DNA of 5,565 nucleotides from Actinomycetes bacterium (lineage in GTDB: Bacteria > Actinomycetota > Acidimicrobiia > Acidimicrobiales > Bog-793): positions 1-5,565 of the forward strand of contig JAKAOD010000236.1 of assembly GCA_021823365.1 (NCBI GenBank), in the 5' to 3' direction. A program made the translations under genes and the position numbers. The notes below the pieces were generated by a model. That model worked only from the letters and a program-made list of their open reading frames with translations, was not told the origin of the DNA and searched no databases. Numbering within the stretch: position 1 is the stretch's first letter; every line of letters begins with the position of its first letter. Below are positions 1-5,108 of the stretch, in pieces.

Positions 1-115
1 GGAGCGCGGCGTCCGAGCTCGCGACCTTGGCGAGGGCGGCGGGGAGGAACGCCGGGGCGACGCGGGCCGGGCGCCCGCCCGGCCCGACGTGCCGCTCGCT
101 CGCGTCAAGGCTCAC
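1..115 (-). CDS. N-terminus of an unrecognised protein, truncated by the window edge
   Basis: An open reading frame begins at a GTG (115-113) and stays open to the left edge, giving 38 residues that begin VSLDASERHV and continue PAFLPAALAKVASSDAAL. I do not recognise the family. Three things argue that it is real. Almost every codon ends in G or C (37 of 38 by my count). A TATCGT -10-like box ends exactly 6 bases before the GTG, the spacing expected of a leaderless start. It also sits divergently from the kinase gene, which has the same arrangement. There is no Shine-Dalgarno sequence. The first 18 residues are rich in Gly, Pro and Arg and look disordered; a helical stretch rich in Ala and Leu follows. 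A perfect inverted repeat lies inside codons 10-18. The fragment is too short to exclude a chance frame, and no function is proposed. Confidence 0.55.
   Translation of the reverse strand, partial: MSLDASERHVGPGGRPARVAPAFLPAALAKVASSDAAL
63..86. repeat. Perfect 11-base inverted repeat, GC only
   Basis: CGGGCCGGGCG (63-73) is the exact reverse complement of CGCCCGGCCCG (76-86), with two bases between. As RNA it would fold as a 10-base-pair all-GC stem with a four-base loop. It lies within the presumed coding sequence of the left-edge minus-strand gene, about 30-53 bases downstream of that gene's predicted transcript start. No T-run follows on either strand, so it is not a classical intrinsic terminator. 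It could be an mRNA structure, an operator-like palindrome, or a by-product of Gly/Pro/Arg codons in a GC-rich genome. Confidence 0.6.
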
Positions 116-121
116 AGGGTC

Positions 122-127
122 ACGATA
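122..127 (-). promoter_or_regulatory. Candidate -10 box for the left-edge gene (leaderless)
   Basis: Read on the minus strand this is TATCGT, which fits the TANNNT form of actinobacterial -10 elements. Six bases (GACCCT) separate it from the GTG at 115, so transcription would begin at or next to the start codon. I see no recognisable -35 hexamer. Confidence 0.5.
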
Positions 128-176
128 GCCGTGGGTCGTGCGGGCTTCCCCTGGCCGGCGCGGGCACGGCGCCGGG

Positions 177-182
177 TAGCAT
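177..182 (+). promoter_or_regulatory. Candidate -10 box for the PfkB kinase gene (leaderless)
   Basis: TAGCAT (TANNNT) is followed by six bases (GCGCCC) and then the GTG at 189. No Shine-Dalgarno sequence precedes the start, which fits a leaderless transcript. No clear -35 hexamer is visible. The box lies about 50 bases from the opposing -10 at 122-127, so the two promoters share one short divergent region. Confidence 0.5.
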
Positions 183-188
183 GCGCCC

Positions 189-1238
189 GTGGCGAGCTCC
201 CGGGGCGATGCCGCGCCGCGCCCGGGCGGGGGGGAGCGGCCCATTGACGTCTTGTGCATCGGCAACGCGCTCGTCGACCACCTCGCCTTCGCCGGCGAGG
301 AGGTGCTCGAGACGGTGGGCATCGCCCGCGGGGGGATGACGCTCGTCGACATCCCGACGACGGCTCGGATCGCGGCGGTCGTCGGCGAGGGTCGCCAAGT
401 CCCCGGCGGCATGGTGACGAACTCGGCCGTCGGGGTCGCCTCGCTCGGGGGAACGCCCGCCTACGTCGGGGCGGTCGCGGACGACGAGCCCGGGAGGCGG
501 TTCGCGGCCGACCTCGAGGCCGCCGGCGTACGGGCCGTCCTCGAGCGCTTTCCCGTCGACGAGTCCGACCCCGACGCAGCGACGGGGCGCTGCTTCGTGA
601 TCGTCACGCCGGATGGCGAGCGGACGATGGCGACGGCGCTCGGCGTCGGAGGGCGGCTGGACCGCGACGGCGTCGACCCCGACGTCATCGCCGCGGCGCG
701 CCTCGTGTTCCTCGAGGGGTATGTGCTCGACCTTCCCGACGCCGCGGCGATCGTCGAGAAGGTCGTGGCCGAGAGCGGGCGCGCCGGCACCCGGATCGCG
801 GTCGGGCTGGCCGACTCGATGCTCGTCGAGCGCCACCACTCCCTGCTCTCAGATCTCGTCGCGCGCCACGTCGACGTCGTCTTCGCCAACGAGGCCGAGG
901 TCGCCGCGCTGACGGGCGAGCGCAGCGTCGACGCGGCGCTCGAGGCGTTGGCCCGGCCAGGTCTCGTGGCCGTCGCGACCTGCGGCCGCGACGGGGCCCT
1001 CGTCGCGCACGACGGCTCGATCGTCGCCGTCCCGGCCGTGCACGTCGAGCACGTCCTCGACCGGACCGGTGCCGGGGACCTCTTCGCAGGCGGGTTCTGC
1101 TTCGGTCTCACGCACGGAGCCGGCGTCGAGCGGGCCGCTCGCCTCGGATCGCTCGCTGCCGCCGAGGTGATCGGACACCTCGGCGCGCGCCCGGAGACCT
1201 CGCTCGCCGAGCTCGCCCGAGCCGCGGGCCTGCTCTGA
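189..1238 (+). CDS. PfkB-family kinase, adenosine-kinase-like
   Basis: This 349-residue protein belongs to the ribokinase/PfkB superfamily, cytoplasmic enzymes that move the ATP gamma-phosphate to a hydroxymethyl group of a sugar or nucleoside. Near the N-terminus VLCIGNALVD supplies the usual substrate-binding Asp (about D30). GGMVTNSAVG (73-82) with the following SLGG is the first PfkB signature. FANEAE (about 232-237) matches the conserved Asn/Glu motif near the Mg-ATP site. DRTGAGDLFAGGF (291-303) is the second signature, with the anion hole GAG and catalytic base D297. LEGYVL and the overall pattern are closest to the adenosine-kinase-like branch, but substrate cannot be decided from sequence and ribose, fructose or other sugars remain possible. 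Position 292 is Arg where Thr is common. The GTG start is chosen for the -10 box six bases upstream; the first 17 or so residues are a low-complexity extension before the fold begins. Its stop lies one base from that of the convergent gene. Confidence 0.9.
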   Translation: MASSRGDAAPRPGGGERPIDVLCIGNALVDHLAFAGEEVLETVGIARGGMTLVDIPTTARIAAVVGEGRQVPGGMVTNSAVGVASLGGTPAYVGAVADDEPGRRFAADLEAAGVRAVLERFPVDESDPDAATGRCFVIVTPDGERTMATALGVGGRLDRDGVDPDVIAAARLVFLEGYVLDLPDAAAIVEKVVAESGRAGTRIAVGLADSMLVERHHSLLSDLVARHVDVVFANEAEVAALTGERSVDAALEALARPGLVAVATCGRDGALVAHDGSIVAVPAVHVEHVLDRTGAGDLFAGGFCFGLTHGAGVERAARLGSLAAAEVIGHLGARPETSLAELARAAGLL

Positions 1239-1239
1239 C

Positions 1240-1848
1240 TCAGTCGCCTCCCTCGGCGTCGTCGGCGGGGAGGCAGGGGAGGTCGAGGTCGGCGAGCCGG
1301 ACGAGCCCGGAGGCGATCCATCGAGCAAGGCCCGCCACCTGATCGTCGATCTTCTCCGGGTGCTCGAGAACGGCCTCGTCGAGGTGGTAGGTCCCTTGGT
1401 AGGCGATCTCGATCGCGCAGGAGGGGACGTCACGCTCCGGGTCGAAGACCTGCTCGATCGTCGGCCCGGTCCGCTCGAGGTGCTCGCCCGCGATCTCGGG
1501 AGCGCCGCCGTCGAGCGCGGCGAGGACCGTGGCGGGGTCCGGGACCGCCGCGAGGCGCTGAAGGCGGAGCGCCACCTCGACGACCACCTCCGGCCGCTCG
1601 GTGGGCGCTTCGCCGATCGTGTACGACCGGTACGCGCTCTGGCTCCAGGTCGGCCACTCGAGGCTCAGGTCGGCGCGCACCCTCGGCGGGCTCTGCTCGC
1701 CGGGCAGGCTGTAGGAGGTCTCGAAGGAGACGTCGCCGAGGAAGACGTCGACCTGGAAGCGCTCCTCGACCGCCTGCTGCTCGAGGAGCGCCGCCTCGAG
1801 CGCTTCGCGGATCGCCCCGATCACGTCGAGGAGGATGTGGTCGATCAC
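1240..1848 (-). CDS. Conserved-looking acidic protein of unknown function
   Basis: I do not recognise this 202-residue protein. The GTG start (1848-1846) begins MIDHILLDVIGAIREALEAA, an amphipathic helix running to about residue 30. A probable beta-rich section follows (FQVDVFLGDVSFETSYSL, about 31-48), then an aromatic segment with LEWPTWSQSAYRSYTIGE (about 63-80). Next come VVVEVALRLQRLA (helix or strand), LERTGPTIEQVF (124-135), CAIEIAYQGTY (144-154) and a C-terminal helix containing ARWIASGLVRLADLDLP, ending in an acidic tail. There is no signal peptide or membrane segment, so it is probably cytoplasmic. The balanced use of Ile, Phe, Tyr and Trp, plus G/C-ending codons, marks this strand as coding; the overlapping plus-strand frame is an Arg/Gly-rich shadow. 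A TAGCCT -10-like box lies nine bases before the start, with no Shine-Dalgarno sequence. It is divergent from the phosphodiesterase gene, which says nothing firm about its role. Confidence 0.8.
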   Translation of the reverse strand: MIDHILLDVIGAIREALEAALLEQQAVEERFQVDVFLGDVSFETSYSLPGEQSPPRVRADLSLEWPTWSQSAYRSYTIGEAPTERPEVVVEVALRLQRLAAVPDPATVLAALDGGAPEIAGEHLERTGPTIEQVFDPERDVPSCAIEIAYQGTYHLDEAVLEHPEKIDDQVAGLARWIASGLVRLADLDLPCLPADDAEGGD

Positions 1849-1857
1849 GGATCATCG

Positions 1858-1863
1858 AGGCTA
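1858..1863 (-). promoter_or_regulatory. Candidate -10 box for the unknown-function gene
   Basis: Read on the minus strand this is TAGCCT (TANNNT), nine bases before the GTG at 1848. The expected transcript start would leave a leader of zero to three bases. No -35 hexamer is evident. The same nine-base spacing is seen before the bL37-like gene. Confidence 0.35.
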
Positions 1864-1973
1864 GTGGTCCCGGGCGCTCCCGCGGCCGGGCCGCCCGCCG
1901 CGTGGCGCGGCCCTCGACGGCGGCGCCACGGAACCGCCCCCGAGCGCTGCGATGGGGCGACCGGCGCCCGTAG

Positions 1974-1979
1974 TAGAAC
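1974..1979 (+). promoter_or_regulatory. Weak candidate -10 box for the phosphodiesterase gene
   Basis: TAGAAC is followed by six bases (GATCCG) and the ATG at 1986. It keeps TA at positions one and two but has C instead of the conserved final T, so it is weaker than the boxes at 122-127 and 177-182. No Shine-Dalgarno sequence is present, which favours a leaderless transcript. The rest of the 137-base divergent region (1849-1985) shows only GC-rich sequence with one short palindrome. Confidence 0.3.
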
Positions 1980-1985
1980 GATCCG

Positions 1986-2867
1986 ATGGCGAACCCCTGG
2001 CTCGACCGTCGAGTCATCGCCTACGCCCACCAGGGCGGAGCGCGAGAGGGGCCCTCGAGCACGCTGTTCGCGATCGGCGCGGCGCTCGCCGCCGGCGCGA
2101 CGGGGGTCGAGCTCGACGTCCATGCGACCGCCGACGGTGAGCTCGTCGTCTGCCACGATGCGACGCTCGATCGGACGACGTCTGGCCGCGGCATGATCGC
2201 CGAGCAGCGACTCTCCGACATCGAGCAGCTGGACGCGGCCTACTGGTTCGTCTCCGGCGAGGACGCTTGTCACGGGCGCCTGCCTGTCGACTACCCGCTT
2301 CGGGGTCGGGCGGGTGCCGAGCCGGGGCTCAGGGTCGCGTCGCTGCGAGCCGTGCTCGAGGCGTTTCCCGGCGTCGTGCTGAACCTCGACATCAAGCAGA
2401 CGGCGCCGCGGGTGCGCCCCTACGAGGCGACGCTCGCCTCGTTGCTCCAGCACTACGGCCGGCGCGACGACGTGATCGTGGCGTCGTTCCACGACGAGGC
2501 GACCGAGACGTTCCGCACGCTCGCGCCCGAGATCGGGACCTCCGCCGGCCGCCGGGCCGTCGCCGCGTTCGCCCTCGCCCACTGGTCGCGACGGCGTCCC
2601 GACCGCCGGATCGCCAGGCACGTCGCCCTCCAGGTTCCGGCGCACGTGCGCGGCGTGCGCCTGGTGACGAGGCGGTTCGTCGAGACGGCGCACGAGCTCG
2701 GCCTCGCCGTCCACGTCTGGACGGTCGACGACCCGGCCGAGATGGAGCGACTCGTCCTCGCCGGGGTCGACGGGGTGATGTCGGACCGACCGAGCGCGCT
2801 CGCCGGGGTGCTCCGACGGCTCGGCGCGACGTGGGCCGGCGCGCCGGGACTTGGCCGGGAGCCGTAG
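1986..2867 (+). CDS. Glycerophosphodiester phosphodiesterase family protein (GDPD)
   Basis: This 293-residue protein has the GDPD TIM-barrel pattern; family members hydrolyse glycerophosphodiesters to glycerol-3-phosphate and an alcohol, recycling phospholipid head groups. AYAHQGG (12-18) corresponds to the usual HRG with catalytic H15. VELDVHATADG (41-51) gives metal ligands E42 and D44. VVCHDATLDRTT (54-65) gives the second catalytic His, H57. LNLDIK (132-137) matches the third metal-ligand strand, with Asp135 where Glu is usual. VIVASFHD (163-170), VHVWTVDDP (242-250) and GVDGVMSDRP (260-269) match the conserved C-terminal strands and helices. No signal peptide or transmembrane segment is seen, so a cytoplasmic enzyme is likely, unlike periplasmic GlpQ. 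HRG is HQG and the usual PENT is PSST, so substrate or activity may differ from characterised enzymes. The ATG start places the first strand ten residues in, as expected. YchF follows after 111 bases with its own promoter-like box. Confidence 0.88.
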   Translation: MANPWLDRRVIAYAHQGGAREGPSSTLFAIGAALAAGATGVELDVHATADGELVVCHDATLDRTTSGRGMIAEQRLSDIEQLDAAYWFVSGEDACHGRLPVDYPLRGRAGAEPGLRVASLRAVLEAFPGVVLNLDIKQTAPRVRPYEATLASLLQHYGRRDDVIVASFHDEATETFRTLAPEIGTSAGRRAVAAFALAHWSRRRPDRRIARHVALQVPAHVRGVRLVTRRFVETAHELGLAVHVWTVDDPAEMERLVLAGVDGVMSDRPSALAGVLRRLGATWAGAPGLGREP

Positions 2868-2938
2868 CGAGCTCGACCGGGCACCAGACGGTCGGGCCAG
2901 GAGCCGATCCGCGCGGCGAGCGCTGCCGCGCCGTCCTC

Positions 2939-2944
2939 TACGCT
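2939..2944 (+). promoter_or_regulatory. Candidate -10 box for ychF
   Basis: TACGCT (TANNNT) lies 34 bases before the GTG start of ychF. It would give a leader of roughly 25-30 bases holding a good Shine-Dalgarno sequence, unlike the leaderless neighbours. No convincing -35 hexamer was found. Confidence 0.35.
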
Positions 2945-2963
2945 CGGCAGGTCGGCGCGTCAT

Positions 2964-2970
2964 GGGAGGA
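2964..2970 (+). promoter_or_regulatory. Ribosome binding site deciding the ychF start
   Basis: GGGAGGA lies eight bases before the GTG at 2979, a strong Shine-Dalgarno match at good distance. The ATG at 2962 is out of frame and overlaps this site, so it is not the start. Confidence 0.7.
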
Positions 2971-2978
2971 AGCCGGTC

Positions 2979-4064
2979 GTGGGGCTGTCCATCGGGATCG
3001 TCGGCCTGCCGAACGTCGGCAAGTCGACGCTCTTCAACGCGCTGACGCGCAACCAGGCGCTCGCGGCGAACTACCCGTTCGCGACCATCGACCCGAACGT
3101 CGGGGTGGTCGCGGTGCCCGACGAGCGGCTCGACCGCCTCGCCGCGCTGTACGCCTCGGCTCGCGTCGTGCCGGCGATGGTGACCTTCGTCGACATCGCC
3201 GGGCTCGTGCGCGGCGCCTCGAAGGGCGAGGGACTCGGCAACCGCTTCCTCGCGGCGATACGCGAGGCCGACGCGATCTGTCAGGTCGTGAGGGTGTTCT
3301 CCGACCCGGACGTCGTGCACGTCGACGGCCGGGTGGACCCGAAGGCCGACATCGAGACGGTGAACACCGAGCTCGTCCTCGCCGACCTCCAGACCGTGGA
3401 CGGCCGGCTCGAGCGGCTCGTCAAGGAGGCGAGGGCGCGGCGCGAGCTCGCCCAGACGCTCGAGGCCGTGCAGGCCGCGCGCGAGGTGCTCGACTCGGGC
3501 GAGACGATATGGGCCGCAGCCGCCCGCGGGGCGATGGACCCCGCGGCGCTCGCCGACCTCCACCTCCTTAGCGCCAAGCCGATCGTCTACGTGTTCAACG
3601 TCGAGGAGGGGGCGCTCGGGGACGCGTCGCAGCGGGAGCAGCTCACCGCGCTCGTCTTGCCGGCAGAGTCGGTGACGCTCTCGGCGCAGCTCGAAGCCGA
3701 GCTCGCCTCGCTCGAGCCGAAGGACGCGGCCGAGCTGCTCGCCGGGTACGGCCAGTCGGAGCCCGGACTGTCCCAGCTCGCCCGGGTCGGTTTCAGGGTG
3801 CTCGGGCTGCAGACATTCCTCACCGCCGGCCCGAAAGAGGCGCGAGCCTGGACGATCCGCGCCGGGGACACGGCGCCGGAGGCCGCAGGCGTGATCCACA
3901 CCGACTTCCAGCGGGGCTTCATCAAGGCCGAGATCGTGAGCTACGGCGACCTCGTCGCGGCGGGCTCGGTCGCCGCGGCACGCGCCGCCGGCAAGGCCCG
4001 CATCGAGGGCAGGGAGTACGTGATGCGTGACGGCGACGTCGTCGAGTTCCGCTTCAACGCCTGA
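2979..4064 (+). CDS. ychF: Redox-regulated ATPase/GTPase YchF (Ola1 family)
   Basis: This full-length 361-residue protein is a near-universal P-loop NTPase that binds ribosomes and is linked to stress responses and protein quality control. The G1 P-loop is GLPNVGKST (9-17), with K15 and S16 at the phosphates and Mg. NYPFATIDPNVG (31-42) is the typical switch I region. DIAGLVRGASKGEGLGNRFL (72-91) holds G3 (DxxG) and the diagnostic glycine-rich segment, with Leu76 where classical GTPases carry catalytic Gln. G4 is NVEE (207-210) rather than NKxD; family members with NxxE prefer ATP over GTP. A helical, Glu/Arg-rich coiled-coil-like insertion occupies about 128-172. The C-terminus from about 277 is the TGS domain, ending with the characteristic DGDVVEFRFN. 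GTG is chosen because GGGAGGA lies eight bases upstream and the product begins right at the first strand. Residues match the family throughout, with nothing missing. Confidence 0.98.
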   Translation: MGLSIGIVGLPNVGKSTLFNALTRNQALAANYPFATIDPNVGVVAVPDERLDRLAALYASARVVPAMVTFVDIAGLVRGASKGEGLGNRFLAAIREADAICQVVRVFSDPDVVHVDGRVDPKADIETVNTELVLADLQTVDGRLERLVKEARARRELAQTLEAVQAAREVLDSGETIWAAAARGAMDPAALADLHLLSAKPIVYVFNVEEGALGDASQREQLTALVLPAESVTLSAQLEAELASLEPKDAAELLAGYGQSEPGLSQLARVGFRVLGLQTFLTAGPKEARAWTIRAGDTAPEAAGVIHTDFQRGFIKAEIVSYGDLVAAGSVAAARAAGKARIEGREYVMRDGDVVEFRFNA

Positions 4065-4152
4065 CGGCCGGGCGGGGTGGAAGGTGGGCGACCTCCCTCG
4101 AGCGACGACGGGCCCAGGGCGCGCTGGCACACCTGGACGCGAACATGCCGGC

Positions 4153-4902
4153 ATGAGCCTCTTCGACTGCGAAGCGTCCGGTTCGCTCGTCTACTCGGTG
4201 CGCACGAGCGCTCGTGCGCGCAGGGCGCGCGTCAGCGTGTCGCCGCGAGACGGCGTCGTCGTCGTGGTCCCGCGACGCGCCGACCCACGCCAGGTCGCCG
4301 CGTTCGTCCAGAGCCGGGCAGAATGGATCCGCCGGGCGGAGCGGAGGATCGCCGAGGCGCTCGCCTCCGTGAGCGCCCGGCCTGACGTCGACGCGGCCGG
4401 CCGGCCCGTCGTCGTCGCCCTCCGCGCCGTCGACGAGGAATGGCGCGTCGCCTACCAGCCCTCGCCGGCGCGCCGGTGCGCGGCGCGGGTCGCCGGGCCC
4501 GAGTGGCTCCTTGTCTCTGGACCCGTCGGCTTCGCCGACTCGGTGCGCCCGGCGCTCGAGCACTGGCTCGCCGAACGCGCACGGGCCGATGTCGTCGGTT
4601 GGCTGACGCACCTCGCCCGGGAGCGCCGCGTGACGCTCGCCGGCGTCAGCGTCCGCGCCCAGCGCAGCCGCTGGGCGAGCTGCTCCTCCGCCGGCCGCGT
4701 CAGCGTGAACCGCAACCTTCTGTTCCTGCCGCGGCACCTCGTCGAGCACGTCCTCCTGCACGAGCTGTGCCACCGGCTGGAGATGAGCCACTCGCCGCGC
4801 TTCTGGCGGCTGCTCGAAGCCGCCGACCCGAGCACTGCGGAGCGCCGCGTCGAGCTGCGCACGGCGTGGAAGTACGTGCCGAGCTGGGCGCAGACGTCCT
4901 AG
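4153..4902 (+). CDS. YgjP/WSS1-like zinc metallopeptidase (M48-related, DUF45)
   Basis: The product is 249 residues long. It opens with SLVYSVRTSARARRARVSVS (11-30) and VVVVVPRRA (35-43), the strand pair that begins YgjP-type proteins. A helix with FVQSRAEWIRRAERRI (51-66) follows. RSRWASCSSAGRVSVNRNL (171-189) is the conserved RWGSC segment before the active site. HELCH (203-207) with H213 in MSHSPRFW gives the zinc ligands H203, H207 and H213 and the catalytic E204, so the site looks complete. No signal peptide is present; it is probably cytoplasmic. The physiological substrate of this family is not established; similarity to WSS1 suggests peptidase activity but is not proof. The start at 4153 is chosen because the family fold begins about ten residues later. 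In-frame ATG (4027) and GTG (4084) upstream would add only a low-complexity extension that runs into ychF. No Shine-Dalgarno sequence precedes it; GAACAT ends six bases upstream, a poor -10 match. It may share ychF transcription, 88 bases away. Confidence 0.9.
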   Translation: MSLFDCEASGSLVYSVRTSARARRARVSVSPRDGVVVVVPRRADPRQVAAFVQSRAEWIRRAERRIAEALASVSARPDVDAAGRPVVVALRAVDEEWRVAYQPSPARRCAARVAGPEWLLVSGPVGFADSVRPALEHWLAERARADVVGWLTHLARERRVTLAGVSVRAQRSRWASCSSAGRVSVNRNLLFLPRHLVEHVLLHELCHRLEMSHSPRFWRLLEAADPSTAERRVELRTAWKYVPSWAQTS

Positions 4903-4908
4903 CGCCGA

Positions 4909-4926
4909 GGCCGCTCAGCCGCGGCC
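4909..4926. terminator. Possible bidirectional hairpin between convergent genes
   Basis: GGCCGC (4909-4914) and GCGGCC (4921-4926) form a perfect six-base-pair GC stem around a six-base loop that holds the stop codon of the bL37-like gene. It lies just past the metallopeptidase stop on the plus strand and at the end of the microgene on the minus strand, where a shared terminator would be expected. No T-run follows on either side, so the call is weak. Confidence 0.3.
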
Positions 4927-4998
4927 GCAGTTCGGCTTCTTGCCGTGATTGGCCTTCTTCTTCTTGGAGAGCTTGCGCTTCGTGGTTCTCTTCGACAC
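4915..4998 (-). CDS. bL37-like ribosomal microprotein (27 residues)
   Basis: A 27-residue, very basic protein is read from GTG (4998-4996) to TGA (4917-4915). It starts VSKRTTKRKLSKKKKANHG and continues KKPNCGRG. The ANHGKKPN segment matches, from memory, the ANHGKRPN end of bL37, the roughly 24-residue large-subunit protein first seen in mycobacterial 70S structures and found across actinobacteria. A role as an rRNA-binding component of the 50S subunit is inferred from that match. An in-frame TAG (5013-5011) lies four codons before the GTG, so no upstream start is available. There is no Shine-Dalgarno sequence; TAGAGT lies nine bases upstream, suggesting a nearly leaderless mRNA. It is convergent with the metallopeptidase (12 bases between stops) and divergent from the DUF192 gene. 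A four-residue tail (CGRG, including a Cys) extends past the usual PN(A/S) end. Its AAG-rich lysine codons make it locally less GC-rich than its neighbours. Confidence 0.8.
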   Translation of the reverse strand: MSKRTTKRKLSKKKKANHGKKPNCGRG

Positions 4999-5007
4999 GG
5001 GAGCAGC

Positions 5008-5013
5008 ACTCTA
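5008..5013 (-). promoter_or_regulatory. Candidate -10 box for the bL37-like gene
   Basis: Read on the minus strand this is TAGAGT (TANNNT), nine bases before the GTG at 4998. Its first three bases are also the in-frame stop that bounds the reading frame. The transcript would have almost no leader. A -35 hexamer is not obvious. Confidence 0.4.
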
Positions 5014-5066
5014 GCCGATGCCGGGCCACCCGCTCTCCCCGGGCCGTCGACCGCTCCGCGCAGCGC

Positions 5067-5072
5067 TACCGT
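5067..5072 (+). promoter_or_regulatory. Weak candidate -10 box for the DUF192-rsmI pair
   Basis: TACCGT (TANNNT) lies 36 bases before the ATG at 5109. It would give a leader of about 28 bases carrying the GGAGG site. TCGACC at 5047-5052 resembles part of a -35, but the 14-base spacer is short. Confidence 0.3.
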
Positions 5073-5097
5073 GGACGGCGATCGAGCGCTGTTCGCC

Positions 5098-5103
5098 CGG
5101 AGG
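5098..5103 (+). promoter_or_regulatory. Ribosome binding site of the DUF192 gene
   Basis: CGGAGG ends five bases before the ATG at 5109. It fixes this start: the frame is open far upstream, but that extension is an out-of-frame shadow of the metallopeptidase. Confidence 0.6.
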
Positions 5104-5108
5104 CCGGC

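Noticed and set aside
1882..1894. Palindrome GCGGCC-G-GGCCGC in the divergent region as an operator
   Set aside because: Six-base arms of only G and C are expected by chance in sequence this GC-rich, and it has no clear placement relative to either -10 box.
1360..2196. A 278-codon plus-strand frame opposite the unknown-function gene
   Set aside because: The product is dominated by Arg, Gly, Pro and Ala and runs through the divergent promoter region into the phosphodiesterase in another frame; the minus-strand product has a natural composition.
3597..3608. YchF G4 motif NVEE instead of NKxD as a novelty
   Set aside because: This variant is the family norm for YchF/Ola1 and explains its ATP preference, so it is not unusual.
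4027..4152. Longer metallopeptidase starting at ATG 4027 or GTG 4084
   Set aside because: It would add only low-complexity residues, overlap ychF (for 4027), and place the conserved first strand far from the N-terminus. The GTG is not excluded, but nothing favours it.
1845..4154. A very long (769-codon) open frame on the minus strand
   Set aside because: It lies antisense to the phosphodiesterase and YchF genes, whose family motifs are unmistakable. Its product is Arg/Gly/Asp-rich low complexity, the usual shadow in a GC-rich genome.
4440..5108. Upstream extension of the DUF192 frame to a start inside the metallopeptidase gene
   Set aside because: The extension is an Arg/Ala-rich shadow of the metallopeptidase, and a GGAGG site precedes the ATG at 5109, where family similarity begins.
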